Assembly: GCA_964643725.1 (NCBI GenBank)
Contig: CAZXTL010000050.1
Coordinates: forward strand, 1 to 6,439
Length of the DNA stretch: 6,439 bases
DNA from: DYQY01 sp964643725
GTDB taxonomy: Bacteria > Margulisbacteria > Riflemargulisbacteria > GWF2-35-9 > DYQY01
Direction of reading: 5' to 3'
The position numbers were made by a program, and so were the translations under genes. This document shows positions 1-6,439 of this stretch, piece by piece. Each line of letters begins with the position of its first letter. Position 1 is the first letter of the stretch. The notes beneath the pieces were generated by a model that searched no databases, was not told the DNA's origin, and saw nothing but the letters and a program-made list of their open reading frames with translations.

Positions 1-9
1 AGTCGGCGG

Positions 10-1989
10 ATGACAGACACCTCGAAACGACCCGTACACCTTGGTTATGTGGCCACAGGCATCGGCCTGCTGACCCTGGCCTTGGGCGTGCTGCTCGCGA
101 AGGCGGCGAACGGGACCGCCATGGTGCCGGCGTACCTGGCGGCGGGCGTGGTGGCCCTCCTCGGCCTGGTGGCCGCGGGACGGGCGGCGTTCGCGCGGCG
201 CCAGGCGAGCGAGCAGGAGCAGGTAGCGGAGTACCGCCGCACCCACGCCACCACCGAGTTGTTCGAGGATGCCGACGAGGCCGTGCGACTCGCGACTCGG
301 GCCAACGAGCAGTTCACGAAGTACTTCGTGCCCTTCTTCACCATCGTCCTGGGCCTGGCGATCCTGCTCACCGGGATGCTGCTCTGGCGCGCCTGGGCGC
401 AGCAGCCGGCTTTCCCGGTTGCGCGGCGGCCGCTGGCGATGACGACCCTGAGCATGATTCTGGGGCTATTCTCAGCCATCTGCGGCAGTTACTTCATTGG
501 GGTCTCCCGGGAGCCCGGTTGCCGTTGGTTGCGGCCGCCCGGCGCCTGGATGTTCCTGGCCGGTGGGCTTTTCGTGCTCAGCGGCGGCGTCATGCTCTGT
601 GAGCACTTCCAGAAATGGGTGCTGGTGGTGGACCACCGTTGTGCGCTGGTGTCGACCGGGTTGCTGCTGGCGTTGGGGGTTGAGTTCGTGCTGAGCTTCG
701 TGATTGAGTTCTACCGGCCGCGCATGCCGGGGGAGAGCGAGCGTCCGCTGCCGGAGAGCCGCATCCTGGCCCTGTTCACCGAGCCCGGCGGCGTGGCGCG
801 CAACGTGGCAACCTCGCTGGACTACCAGTTCGGCTTCGAGGTCTCGGAGGTCTGGTTTTACCGCTTCCTGGAGCGTACGGTCGTGCCGTTTGCCGTGTGC
901 ATGGTCCTGCTGCTTTGGCTGCTGACTTGTGTGGTCACCGTGAATCCGTACGAGAACGGCATCCGCGAGCGCCTGGGGCGCGTGCTGGTGGATAGCGCCG
1001 GTACGCCCAGCGTGCTGCCGCCGGGGCTGTACGTGAAGCTCCCCTGGCCGCTGGCCCGCATTCTGGTGTTCCCGGTTGAGCAGCTCCAGGAGGTCGTCAT
1101 CGGGCATGGCGATGAGGCGGCCGCGCCGACCCCGGCGGAGCCGGAGCCGGAAGACGATGGGCACGGCCACGAGGCCGCGCCCAAGGCGAAGGATGAGGCG
1201 GTTCATTCCGAAGTCATCCTGTGGAGCGGCGTCGGGCACGGTGACGAGACCCTGTTCAGCGTTGCGAACGACGCGGGGACCAAGGGTCCAGCGGCGGCCG
1301 ACGCCGGGGGCCTGACGGTATCGCTCCTGGCGGCTGACATTCCGGTGTATTTCCGCGTCAGCAATCTCTATGATTTCGCCTATCGGCATCAGGATGCCCG
1401 GGCCGAACTGCGGGCCTTGGCCACGCGCGAGGTGGTGCATTTCCTGGCGCAATCCGACTTCAACCATATCCTCGGAGCCGGGCGGACAGCGGCGGCAGCG
1501 GCCCTGCAGGAGCGCATCCAGGCGGCGGTCGAGGCGCGCAAGCTGGGGATCCGCATCGCCTTCGTTGGCCTGCAGACGCTGCACCCGCCGTTGGAGGTAG
1601 GCGCGGCCTTCAACGAGGTGGTGGGGGCATCGGAGGAGATGCAGCAGCGTGTCCTTGAGTCCGAGGCCTATGCGGCGCGCCGCAAACCGGAGGCGGAGGG
1701 CCAGCGGGTCTCGCAAGTCAGTGCGGCGGAGGCTTATCGGCGGGAACGTGGGCAGGTGGCGCAGGCCGAATCCGAGCGTTTCCTCAAGCAACTGATCGCC
1801 TACCGGGCCTGCCCCAGCATGTTTGTGCTGAACAGCTACCTCGAGGTGCTGGAGACCGAAGGCGCCGCGACCCGTAAGTACGTGGTTGCGACGACGCGCG
1901 GCAGCGAGGTGTTCATCCTCGACCTGCAGGAGAAGCTGCGTCCGGACCTGCTGGATCTGGACGTCGAGAAGGTGGGCACGGAACAGTGA
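10..1989 (+). CDS. HflK-like SPFH protein with seven-helix N-terminal membrane region
   Basis: A 659-residue membrane protein that probably acts as an SPFH scaffold or protease-modulator subunit. Seven hydrophobic helices are visible at about residues 11-30, 38-57, 105-126, 143-164, 179-197, 210-233 and 291-310. An SPFH domain starts right after the last one (NPYENGIRERLG, 312-323) and is interrupted by a His/acid-rich insert at about 366-434. The C-terminal half resembles E. coli HflK: HPPLEVGAAFNEV at 525-537, then a charged helical stretch with ESEAYAARRKPEAEGQ near 550-565, and a terminal KYVV strand. HflK of E. coli is about 420 residues with one helix, so the first 290 residues are an addition. 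The ATG at 10 is the first one available, but the frame is open back to base 1 and no good ribosome site is visible, so the true start may lie upstream. HflK-type assignment is firm; the role of the helical region is unknown. Confidence 0.87.
   Translation: MTDTSKRPVHLGYVATGIGLLTLALGVLLAKAANGTAMVPAYLAAGVVALLGLVAAGRAAFARRQASEQEQVAEYRRTHATTELFEDADEAVRLATRANEQFTKYFVPFFTIVLGLAILLTGMLLWRAWAQQPAFPVARRPLAMTTLSMILGLFSAICGSYFIGVSREPGCRWLRPPGAWMFLAGGLFVLSGGVMLCEHFQKWVLVVDHRCALVSTGLLLALGVEFVLSFVIEFYRPRMPGESERPLPESRILALFTEPGGVARNVATSLDYQFGFEVSEVWFYRFLERTVVPFAVCMVLLLWLLTCVVTVNPYENGIRERLGRVLVDSAGTPSVLPPGLYVKLPWPLARILVFPVEQLQEVVIGHGDEAAAPTPAEPEPEDDGHGHEAAPKAKDEAVHSEVILWSGVGHGDETLFSVANDAGTKGPAAADAGGLTVSLLAADIPVYFRVSNLYDFAYRHQDARAELRALATREVVHFLAQSDFNHILGAGRTAAAAALQERIQAAVEARKLGIRIAFVGLQTLHPPLEVGAAFNEVVGASEEMQQRVLESEAYAARRKPEAEGQRVSQVSAAEAYRRERGQVAQAESERFLKQLIAYRACPSMFVLNSYLEVLETEGAATRKYVVATTRGSEVFILDLQEKLRPDLLDLDVEKVGTEQ
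366..1241 (+). other. Position note: N-terminal helical region boundary to start of the His-rich insert
   Basis: Within the first gene, hydrophobic helices 3 to 7 (about residues 105-310) and the first SPFH strand fall across this stretch. It then runs into the histidine/acid-rich insert, which begins at residue 366 (base 1105). The insert carries H366, H385, H387, H399 and H410 among many Asp and Glu residues. Two copies of a GHGDE motif, at residues 365-369 and 409-413, bracket it. Histidines beside acidic residues can bind divalent metals, and a metal ATPase is encoded downstream, but metal binding here is only a suggestion. Confidence 0.4.
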
Positions 1990-2012
1990 GCATCCAGGCC
2001 CGGCCAGCGGGC

Positions 2013-2019
2013 GGGAGGA
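2013..2019 (+). promoter_or_regulatory. Ribosome binding site for the hflC-like gene
   Basis: GGGAGGA lies 11 bases before the ATG at 2031 and matches the Shine-Dalgarno consensus well. An in-frame TGA at 2025-2027 rules out any earlier start, so this site and the ATG at 2031 fix the N-terminus. Confidence 0.65.
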
Positions 2020-2030
2020 CCCTCTGAACT

Positions 2031-3002
2031 ATGAATGAAAAGCGTTCACTGTCGCAGCACTGGCCAGTGGTGGTTCTAGCGGCGCTTGTCGTCGGGATCT
2101 TCGTGGCCGGCCTGGTGACGTTTCAGGTGCGCGAGACGGAGATCGCGCTGGTCAAGCGTCTGGGCAAAGCCAAGACGGACGGCAGCGGCAAGGTGCGTGT
2201 CTACGAGGCCGGTTTGCACTGGAAGTGGCCTTTCGTCGAGGATGTCTGGCGCACCGACAAGCGCCTGCAGACGTACGAACTGAAGAAGGGCCGCACCGAG
2301 CAGATCACCACCAGCGACAACCACCAGATCGTGGTCTCGACCTACGTCCTCTGGCGCGTTGCCGACCCCGCGCTGTTCTTCAAGAGTTTCCCGCCGCCGG
2401 GCACGGACTACTCCTCCGAACTCGACGCCCTGGTGCGGAGTTCGCGAAACAACGTGTTGCCACAGCACGCGTTGGCGGAGATCGTCAACATCGACACCGG
2501 CAAAGCCCGCCTGGCGCAGATCGAGAAAGACATCCTGGCCATGGCCCAGCCGCGCGCCTTGGAGCAGTACGGCATCGAGATCGTCGATATCGGTTTCAAG
2601 CATGTCGGCTTCCCGGAGCAAGTCACACAGAAGGTCTTTGCACGCATGCGGGCGGAGCGCGAGAAGCGGGCTCAGGAGTACCTCTCGATCGGCTTGCGCG
2701 AGGCGCAGCGGATCCGCGCCGAGGCCGACCGCGAGGCCAGCGACACCGTAGCCAAGGCGCAGGCCGAGTCCAAGCGCATCCGGGCTGAGGGTGACGAGCA
2801 GGCGGCCAAGAGCTATGCCGTCTTCCAGCAGAGCCCGGAGCTGGCTGCCTTCCTGCGCAAGCTTGACGCCTTGCGACTGACGCTCTCCGAGAAGACGACG
2901 CTGGTGGTCGACACCAACACTCCGCCCTACGACCTCTTCCTGAAGGGCGCCACGGACATCGGCGGCGACGTGAAGAGCAACCCGACGGACGCCAAGCCAT
3001 GA
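2031..3002 (+). CDS. hflC: HflC-like SPFH protein (protease modulator family)
   Basis: A 323-residue membrane-anchored SPFH protein. In E. coli, HflC pairs with HflK to form a cage around the FtsH protease and modulate its access to membrane substrates. One N-terminal helix (about 11-31) is followed directly by the SPFH domain (about 33-205). Family landmarks include YEAGLHWKWPF at 58-68, with the usual aromatic/proline turn, VVSTYVLWRV at 101-110, and YGIEIVDIGFKHVGFPEQV at 180-198. A long charged helix follows (about 203-262: RMRAEREKRAQEY, then repeated A-E-A and R-A-E patterns ending RAEGDEQAAK), which is the predicted coiled-coil wall segment. Length is close to E. coli HflC (about 334). 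It sits between two HflK-like genes, 41 bases after the first and overlapping the second by 4 bases, which suggests co-translation of subunits. No catalytic residues are expected. Family assignment is strong; the FtsH partnership is inferred from homologues. Confidence 0.92.
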   Translation: MNEKRSLSQHWPVVVLAALVVGIFVAGLVTFQVRETEIALVKRLGKAKTDGSGKVRVYEAGLHWKWPFVEDVWRTDKRLQTYELKKGRTEQITTSDNHQIVVSTYVLWRVADPALFFKSFPPPGTDYSSELDALVRSSRNNVLPQHALAEIVNIDTGKARLAQIEKDILAMAQPRALEQYGIEIVDIGFKHVGFPEQVTQKVFARMRAEREKRAQEYLSIGLREAQRIRAEADREASDTVAKAQAESKRIRAEGDEQAAKSYAVFQQSPELAAFLRKLDALRLTLSEKTTLVVDTNTPPYDLFLKGATDIGGDVKSNPTDAKP

Positions 3003-4201
3003 GCCCCGAGATCGTCATCGAGCCGCCGCGGGATAGTGAGGGACCGGGGGCCGGCCTGCAGGCCCTGATGCGGATGTTCCACGTCCTCTTCCTCGGTCTG
3101 CGCGTGCTGATCATCGTGATCTTTGTCTGGATGGTCTTCAGCGGCGTGTTCCGTGTGGAAGACGGCAAGGAAGCGCTGCTGTTCCGTTTCGGTCGGCTTC
3201 AAGAGATGGTGCTGGACAGCGCGCGTGGTCCGACCGCGGTGCTGACCAGCGGCCACTGGTACTGGGCGTGGCCCTATCCGGTGGACTATGTAAAGAAGAT
3301 CCCGGCGCAGCAGGCTCTCTCGGTCTCCACCGATGCGGTGTTCTGGCCGCGGGTGAATCCCAACCAGATCCAGACGCCCGACCCGGCGACGATGGAGAAC
3401 CTGCCCTTGGTGCCGGGTCAGGACGGGTACCTGCTGACCGGTGACACCAACATCATCCACGCCGTCTGGACCCTCACCTACCGGGTGCGCGACGCGAAGC
3501 GTTACTACCTTGCCTTCTATGACGACAGTGAGGTGGTTCCGGGTGCGGACGGCAAGCAACCGCCGCCGAAGGGCCATGCGGCGATTCTGCAGGATATCCT
3601 GGCCAACGCCGCGCTGGCGGAGATCAGCACGTGGAGTGTCGAGGACATGCTGCGCTCGTCGCGGGTCAGTCCGAGCGATCCCGAAGTGAAGGAGCTGCTG
3701 ACGGACAACGTGCGCAAGCGGGTCGAGCAGAAGCTGGCCGTGCTGGACATGGGCATCGACGCTCAGCTCGTCAATCTGGTAGATATCCAGCCGCCGACGG
3801 CCACCCTGACCGCGTTCCGCAAGGTTGGTGATGCGGCCACGGAGCAGCGCCAGATCGTCGAAGCCGCCGGCAAGTACGCCGCCCAGGTCATCCCCGCCGC
3901 CGAAGGCGAGGCCTACCGCGTTCTTGACGAAGCGCGGGCCTACCGCACGCGCAACGTGGAATCGGTACAGGCTGAGAGCTCCTACTTCCTGACCGTGCTC
4001 AATGAGTACCGTAAGAACCCGCACACCATGCTCGTCGCTCTCTATTCGGACGCCATCCGGGACGTACTGCGCCGAGTGGAGACCAAGTACGTTATCCGTG
4101 CGGCCGAGGGCGACCGGCAGGAGCTGCGTATCCAGCTCGGTCCGCCGCCGATGAAGTTTGGCCGTCCCGCTGCCGGGAACGCACCGGCGGGCAACCCATG
4201 A
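2999..4201 (+). CDS. hflK: HflK-like SPFH protein (second HflK-type subunit)
   Basis: A 400-residue SPFH protein of the HflK type. A short proline- and acid-rich N-terminus (1-24) precedes one membrane helix (about 28-50). The SPFH domain follows: VEDGKEALLFRFGRL at 53-67, SGHWYWAWPYPVD at 84-96, and the HflK-typical LLTGDTNIIHAVWTLTYRV at 145-163. WSVEDMLRSSR lies at 212-222, near the region where E. coli HflK has its GRSSVQRIL stretch. The C-terminal part keeps the HflK pattern: about 278-330 is a charged helix containing AEGEAYRVLDEARAYR, and YVI at 364-366 ends the conserved part. The last 20 residues are proline- and glycine-rich. The start overlaps the preceding stop (ATGA, 2999-3002) with no clear ribosome site, pointing to translational coupling with the hflC-like gene. 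There are two insertions relative to a minimal SPFH fold, near 110-140 and 176-192. It could equally be named a generic SPFH/Band 7 protein. Confidence 0.9.
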   Translation: MSPEIVIEPPRDSEGPGAGLQALMRMFHVLFLGLRVLIIVIFVWMVFSGVFRVEDGKEALLFRFGRLQEMVLDSARGPTAVLTSGHWYWAWPYPVDYVKKIPAQQALSVSTDAVFWPRVNPNQIQTPDPATMENLPLVPGQDGYLLTGDTNIIHAVWTLTYRVRDAKRYYLAFYDDSEVVPGADGKQPPPKGHAAILQDILANAALAEISTWSVEDMLRSSRVSPSDPEVKELLTDNVRKRVEQKLAVLDMGIDAQLVNLVDIQPPTATLTAFRKVGDAATEQRQIVEAAGKYAAQVIPAAEGEAYRVLDEARAYRTRNVESVQAESSYFLTVLNEYRKNPHTMLVALYSDAIRDVLRRVETKYVIRAAEGDRQELRIQLGPPPMKFGRPAAGNAPAGNP

Positions 4202-4234
4202 GCGACCGGCTGCACACCCGTCCGAGCGCGACAC

Positions 4235-4239
4235 AAGGA
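4235..4239 (+). promoter_or_regulatory. Ribosome binding site for the P-type ATPase gene
   Basis: AAGGA lies 7 bases before the ATG at 4247, a near-ideal distance. An in-frame TGA at 4241-4243 excludes any earlier start, so the ATPase cannot begin upstream and cannot carry an extra N-terminal domain in this frame. Confidence 0.65.
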
Positions 4240-4246
4240 TTGAGCC

Positions 4247-6193
4247 ATGTTGGCTGAGAGCCCAAGCGAACTGCTCGAGAAGAAGGCGCGGCTTTCGGCC
4301 GGCGGCCACGACCGCGCGCAGCGCGAGGTGACGCACATCGGCCTGGCGCTTTTCGGCGGCATCCTGGTGCTCAACTCGTACTTGGCCGCACGCTTCTTTG
4401 CCGCGGCCATCGACCCTTTCGCGATCATGCTCAGCGGCCTGATCGGGGCGCTGCTGCTCTCGCTGCCCATTTTCTGGTCCGCCGGCAAGGACTTGATTCA
4501 GGGCAAGGTGTACATGAACGAGTTGGTGGCCCTGGCGCTGCTGGCGGCCTTCGCCAACGGCGAGTACCGGACCGCCGGCGCCGTCGCCTTCTTCATGCTG
4601 GTGACCATCACCTTGGAGCGCAAGACGGCCATTGGGGCCGAGGCCGCGATCGAGGCCGTTGTTCGGCTGACGCCGCGCGTGGCGCGGCGGATCGTGGAGG
4701 GCCGCGAGGAGCAGGTGGACGCCTTTGATGAGCTGCGCCTGGACGATGTCTGCCGGGTGCGCCCCGGCGAGAATCTCCCTGCCGACGGCGTCATCGTCAG
4801 CGGCACCAGCTCCGTCAACCAGGCATCCATCACCGGCGAGTCGCTGCCAGCGGATAAGGCGGCCGGGGATGAGGTCTATGCCGGCACGCAGAACCTGACC
4901 GGGCTGCTCGACTTCCGCGTCACCCGCATCGGTACCGACACCACCTTGGGCAAGGTCCGCCATCTGATTGCCGACGCCGAGCGCTCCAAGCTGCCGATCA
5001 TGCGCATGATCGACCGTTACGTGGGTTACTACACGCCGACCATCCTGATGATCGCGGCCTTGGTCTGGTTCTTCACCAGCGACATCAACCGGGTCATTGC
5101 CGTGCTGGTGATGTCCTGCCCGTGCGCCCTGGTGATTGCCACGCCCTCGGCGGTGATCGCCGCCATCGCGGCGGCCTCTCGCCTGGGGATCCTGATCAAG
5201 GATATTTCGTTGCTTGAGATTGCCGCACGGGTCAAGGCGGTCGTCTTCGACAAGACCGGCACGCTGACCGAGGGCAACCTTGAGATCGCCCGGCTGCAGC
5301 CGGCCGCAGGCGTCGACCTGGCCGAGTTGCTGTTGGTGGCGACGACCACGGAGTACCACAGCAATCACCCTGCCGCCGAAGCCATGAAGCGGCTGGCGCG
5401 CGAAGCCGGCATCGCCTGGCGCGATCCGGAGCAGTACACCGAGGTAGCCGGCCGCGGCGTCAAGGCGATGTTTGCCGGGGCGACCTGCCGAGTCGGCCGC
5501 GAGACCTGGCTCCGTGACGAAGGACTGGACACCAGCGGCATGGCCGCTACCCTCGCCGACCCGGAGACCGCCGCCATGAGTATCGTCTTCGTGGCCAAGG
5601 ACCAGCAGGTGCTGGGTTGGATCGGCCTGCGCGATGCCCTGCGCCCGATGGCCGCCGAAGCGATTCGCCAACTCCGCGAGCTTGGCGTGAAGCAGTGTTG
5701 CATGGTGACGGGTGACAACGAGACGGTGGCGCGCAGCGTCGGCGCCAAGCTCGGCATCACCGAGATCAGGGCAGGGTGCCTCCCCGAGGAAAAGGCGGCC
5801 TATGTCCGCCAACTCCATGAGGCCGGTGTGCTGGTTGCCGTCGTCGGCGACGGCGTCAACGACGCACCCGCCCTGACCGCCGGCGACATCGGCATCGCCA
5901 TGGGTGCAATCGGCAGCGACGTGGCCATCCAGAGTGCCTCGGTCGCCCTGATGAACAACGACCTGCGCCGCATCCCTTTCTTCATCGCCCTGGCCCGCAA
6001 GGCTCGCCTGTTCATGAACCAGAACCTGGCGATGGGTCTTGGTTTCATCCTCCTGGGGCTATATTTCGCGACCATCGGCATTGTCACCCCGGTCGTGGCC
6101 GCGGTTCTGCACAGTGTCAGTTCGTTGGTCATCATTTTCAACAGCGCGCGTCTGGTCCGTGCCGGCGAGGAACTGCAGTCCCGTGAGGCATAG
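4247..6193 (+). CDS. P1B-type heavy-metal-translocating ATPase without N-terminal metal-binding domain
   Basis: A 648-residue integral membrane pump that should couple ATP hydrolysis to transport of a metal ion, probably outward. All catalytic motifs are intact: TGES at 196-199 (dephosphorylation loop), CPC at 291-293 (helix 6 metal site), DKTGT at 335-339 (D335 is phosphorylated), HP at 374-375 (the P1B nucleotide-domain mark), TGDN at 488-491 and GDGVNDAP at 534-541. Eight helices are placed near 29-50, 57-79, 89-105, 109-124, 262-280, 283-305, 593-611 and 613-632. The protein opens with about 28 polar residues and no CxxC, so the usual HMA domain is missing. Substrate is unclear: helices 7 and 8 have the spacing of copper pumps, but YN is F600-I601 and the Met of MxxSS is H622. 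It follows the SPFH genes by 45 bases and precedes an ABC ATPase by 56. P1B identity is certain; the metal is not predicted. Confidence 0.93.
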   Translation: MLAESPSELLEKKARLSAGGHDRAQREVTHIGLALFGGILVLNSYLAARFFAAAIDPFAIMLSGLIGALLLSLPIFWSAGKDLIQGKVYMNELVALALLAAFANGEYRTAGAVAFFMLVTITLERKTAIGAEAAIEAVVRLTPRVARRIVEGREEQVDAFDELRLDDVCRVRPGENLPADGVIVSGTSSVNQASITGESLPADKAAGDEVYAGTQNLTGLLDFRVTRIGTDTTLGKVRHLIADAERSKLPIMRMIDRYVGYYTPTILMIAALVWFFTSDINRVIAVLVMSCPCALVIATPSAVIAAIAAASRLGILIKDISLLEIAARVKAVVFDKTGTLTEGNLEIARLQPAAGVDLAELLLVATTTEYHSNHPAAEAMKRLAREAGIAWRDPEQYTEVAGRGVKAMFAGATCRVGRETWLRDEGLDTSGMAATLADPETAAMSIVFVAKDQQVLGWIGLRDALRPMAAEAIRQLRELGVKQCCMVTGDNETVARSVGAKLGITEIRAGCLPEEKAAYVRQLHEAGVLVAVVGDGVNDAPALTAGDIGIAMGAIGSDVAIQSASVALMNNDLRRIPFFIALARKARLFMNQNLAMGLGFILLGLYFATIGIVTPVVAAVLHSVSSLVIIFNSARLVRAGEELQSREA

Positions 6194-6203
6194 CGCCGAC
6201 CGA

Positions 6204-6226
6204 CGTCCCCCCGGCGGGACGGTCCC
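6204..6226 (+). repeat. Short GC-rich inverted repeats between ATPase and ABC genes
   Basis: CGTCCC at 6204-6209 can pair with GGGACG at 6216-6221 across a six-base loop. The same GGGAC can instead pair with GTCCC at 6222-6226, though the loop would be very tight. There is no run of T after either stem, so this is not a classic intrinsic terminator. It may be a minor RNA hairpin or chance in GC-rich DNA. Confidence 0.3.
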
Positions 6227-6231
6227 GGCAC

Positions 6232-6238
6232 AGGTGGA
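6232..6238 (+). promoter_or_regulatory. Probable ribosome binding site for the ABC ATPase gene
   Basis: AGGTGGA lies 11 bases before the ATG at 6250 and is a fair, not perfect, Shine-Dalgarno match. It supports the ATG at 6250 as the start of the last gene. Confidence 0.45.
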
Positions 6239-6249
6239 AAGAACCATTC

Positions 6250-6439
6250 ATGGCAGGCAACAGCACTGAGATCATCGTCGAAGCCGCCGGCCTGACCAAG
6301 GTCTTCAAGGACTTCTGGGGCCGCCCGAAGGCCAGGGCCGTCAACAGCATCGACTTCAAGGTGCGCCAGGGCCAGGTGTTCGGTCTACTGGGCCCCAACG
6401 GCTCCGGCAAGTCGACCACGGTCAAGATGATTCTAGGGC
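6250..6439 (+). CDS. ABC transporter ATP-binding protein, 5' part only
   Basis: The first 63 residues of an ABC transporter nucleotide-binding subunit, cut by the window end. After a short N-terminal extension come the A-loop region (LTKVF at 15-19, where F19 would stack on the adenine) and the segment KDFWGRPKARAV (20-31). The VRQGQVFGLLGP strand follows, then the Walker A loop GPNGSGKST at 48-56, with K54 as the phosphate-binding lysine. The GLLGPNGSGKSTT form is typical of ABC-2 type exporters (CcmA/NosF/Gld-like ATPases). Signature, Walker B and H-loop lie beyond the window. The enzyme would power a membrane permease, probably encoded just downstream. It follows the metal ATPase by 56 bases on the same strand, so it is likely in the same operon. 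The ABC ATPase call is very secure; the exporter subclass is a moderate inference and the substrate is unknown. Confidence 0.93.
   Translation, partial: MAGNSTEIIVEAAGLTKVFKDFWGRPKARAVNSIDFKVRQGQVFGLLGPNGSGKSTTVKMILG

Noticed and set aside
472..1791. A 439-codon open frame on the minus strand
   Set aside because: It is antisense to the SPFH fusion gene, with low-complexity Arg/His/Gln-rich translation and no domain. A shadow of GC-rich coding DNA.
1990..2030. Internal promoter in the gap before the hflC-like gene
   Set aside because: The 41-base gap is GC-rich and shows no -10/-35 pair; it is explained by the Shine-Dalgarno site.
2225..2788. A 187-codon open frame on the plus strand in another frame of the hflC-like gene
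   Set aside because: It lies wholly inside a gene with clear HflC homology. The translation is Arg/Pro/Gly-rich without motifs.
2927..5818. A 963-codon open frame on the minus strand
   Set aside because: It lies opposite three well-supported genes with clear conserved motifs. Its translation is rich in Arg, Gly, His and Gln with no recognisable domain, as expected from the antisense frame of GC-rich codons.
4247..6193. Assigning the ATPase as a copper exporter (copA)
   Set aside because: Although CPC is present, the copper-site Tyr-Asn of helix 7 and Met of helix 8 are replaced, and there is no N-terminal CxxC domain.
6194..6249. Intrinsic terminator after the ATPase gene
   Set aside because: A short GC-rich stem is present but no T-run follows, and a same-strand gene begins at 6250 with a likely ribosome site.

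Overview
The window is GC-rich and almost fully coding. It holds five co-directional (+) genes that look like one transcription unit: a multi-spanning membrane protein ending in an HflK-type SPFH domain (10-1989), an HflC-type SPFH protein (2031-3002), a second HflK-type SPFH protein (2999-4201), a P1B-type metal-transporting ATPase without an N-terminal metal-binding domain (4247-6193), and the first 63 codons of an ABC transporter ATP-binding subunit (6250 to the window end). Gaps are 41, -4, 45 and 56 bases. No internal promoter or convincing terminator was seen, and no stretch over 300 bases lacks a gene. No tRNA, rRNA, CRISPR array or insertion sequence was recognised.

Organism: the high GC, Shine-Dalgarno-like sites before three of the starts, and the pairing of hflK/hflC-like genes with a metal ATPase and an ABC ATPase suggest a Gram-negative bacterium, possibly of the Planctomycetes-Verrucomicrobia-Lentisphaerae group. 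This rests on general recollection of such gene neighbourhoods, not on a search, so it is a low-confidence guess.

How the genes may work together: in Escherichia coli, HflK and HflC are membrane-anchored SPFH (stomatin/prohibitin/flotillin/HflKC) proteins that assemble into a large cage around the FtsH protease. Here there are two HflK-like subunits and one HflC-like subunit, and no ftsH or hflX in view. They are followed directly by two transporters. The simplest inference is that the SPFH trio forms a membrane scaffold that organises, protects or controls turnover of the co-encoded ATPase and/or ABC exporter. Nothing in the sequence proves a physical interaction.

The points most worth a second look are the seven-helix N-terminal region fused to the first SPFH domain, its histidine- and acid-rich insert, and the ATPase's unusual metal-site signature. 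The ATPase has the copper-type CPC motif in helix 6 and copper-type spacing in helices 7 and 8. However, the copper-site Tyr-Asn pair is Phe-Ile and the copper-site Met is His.
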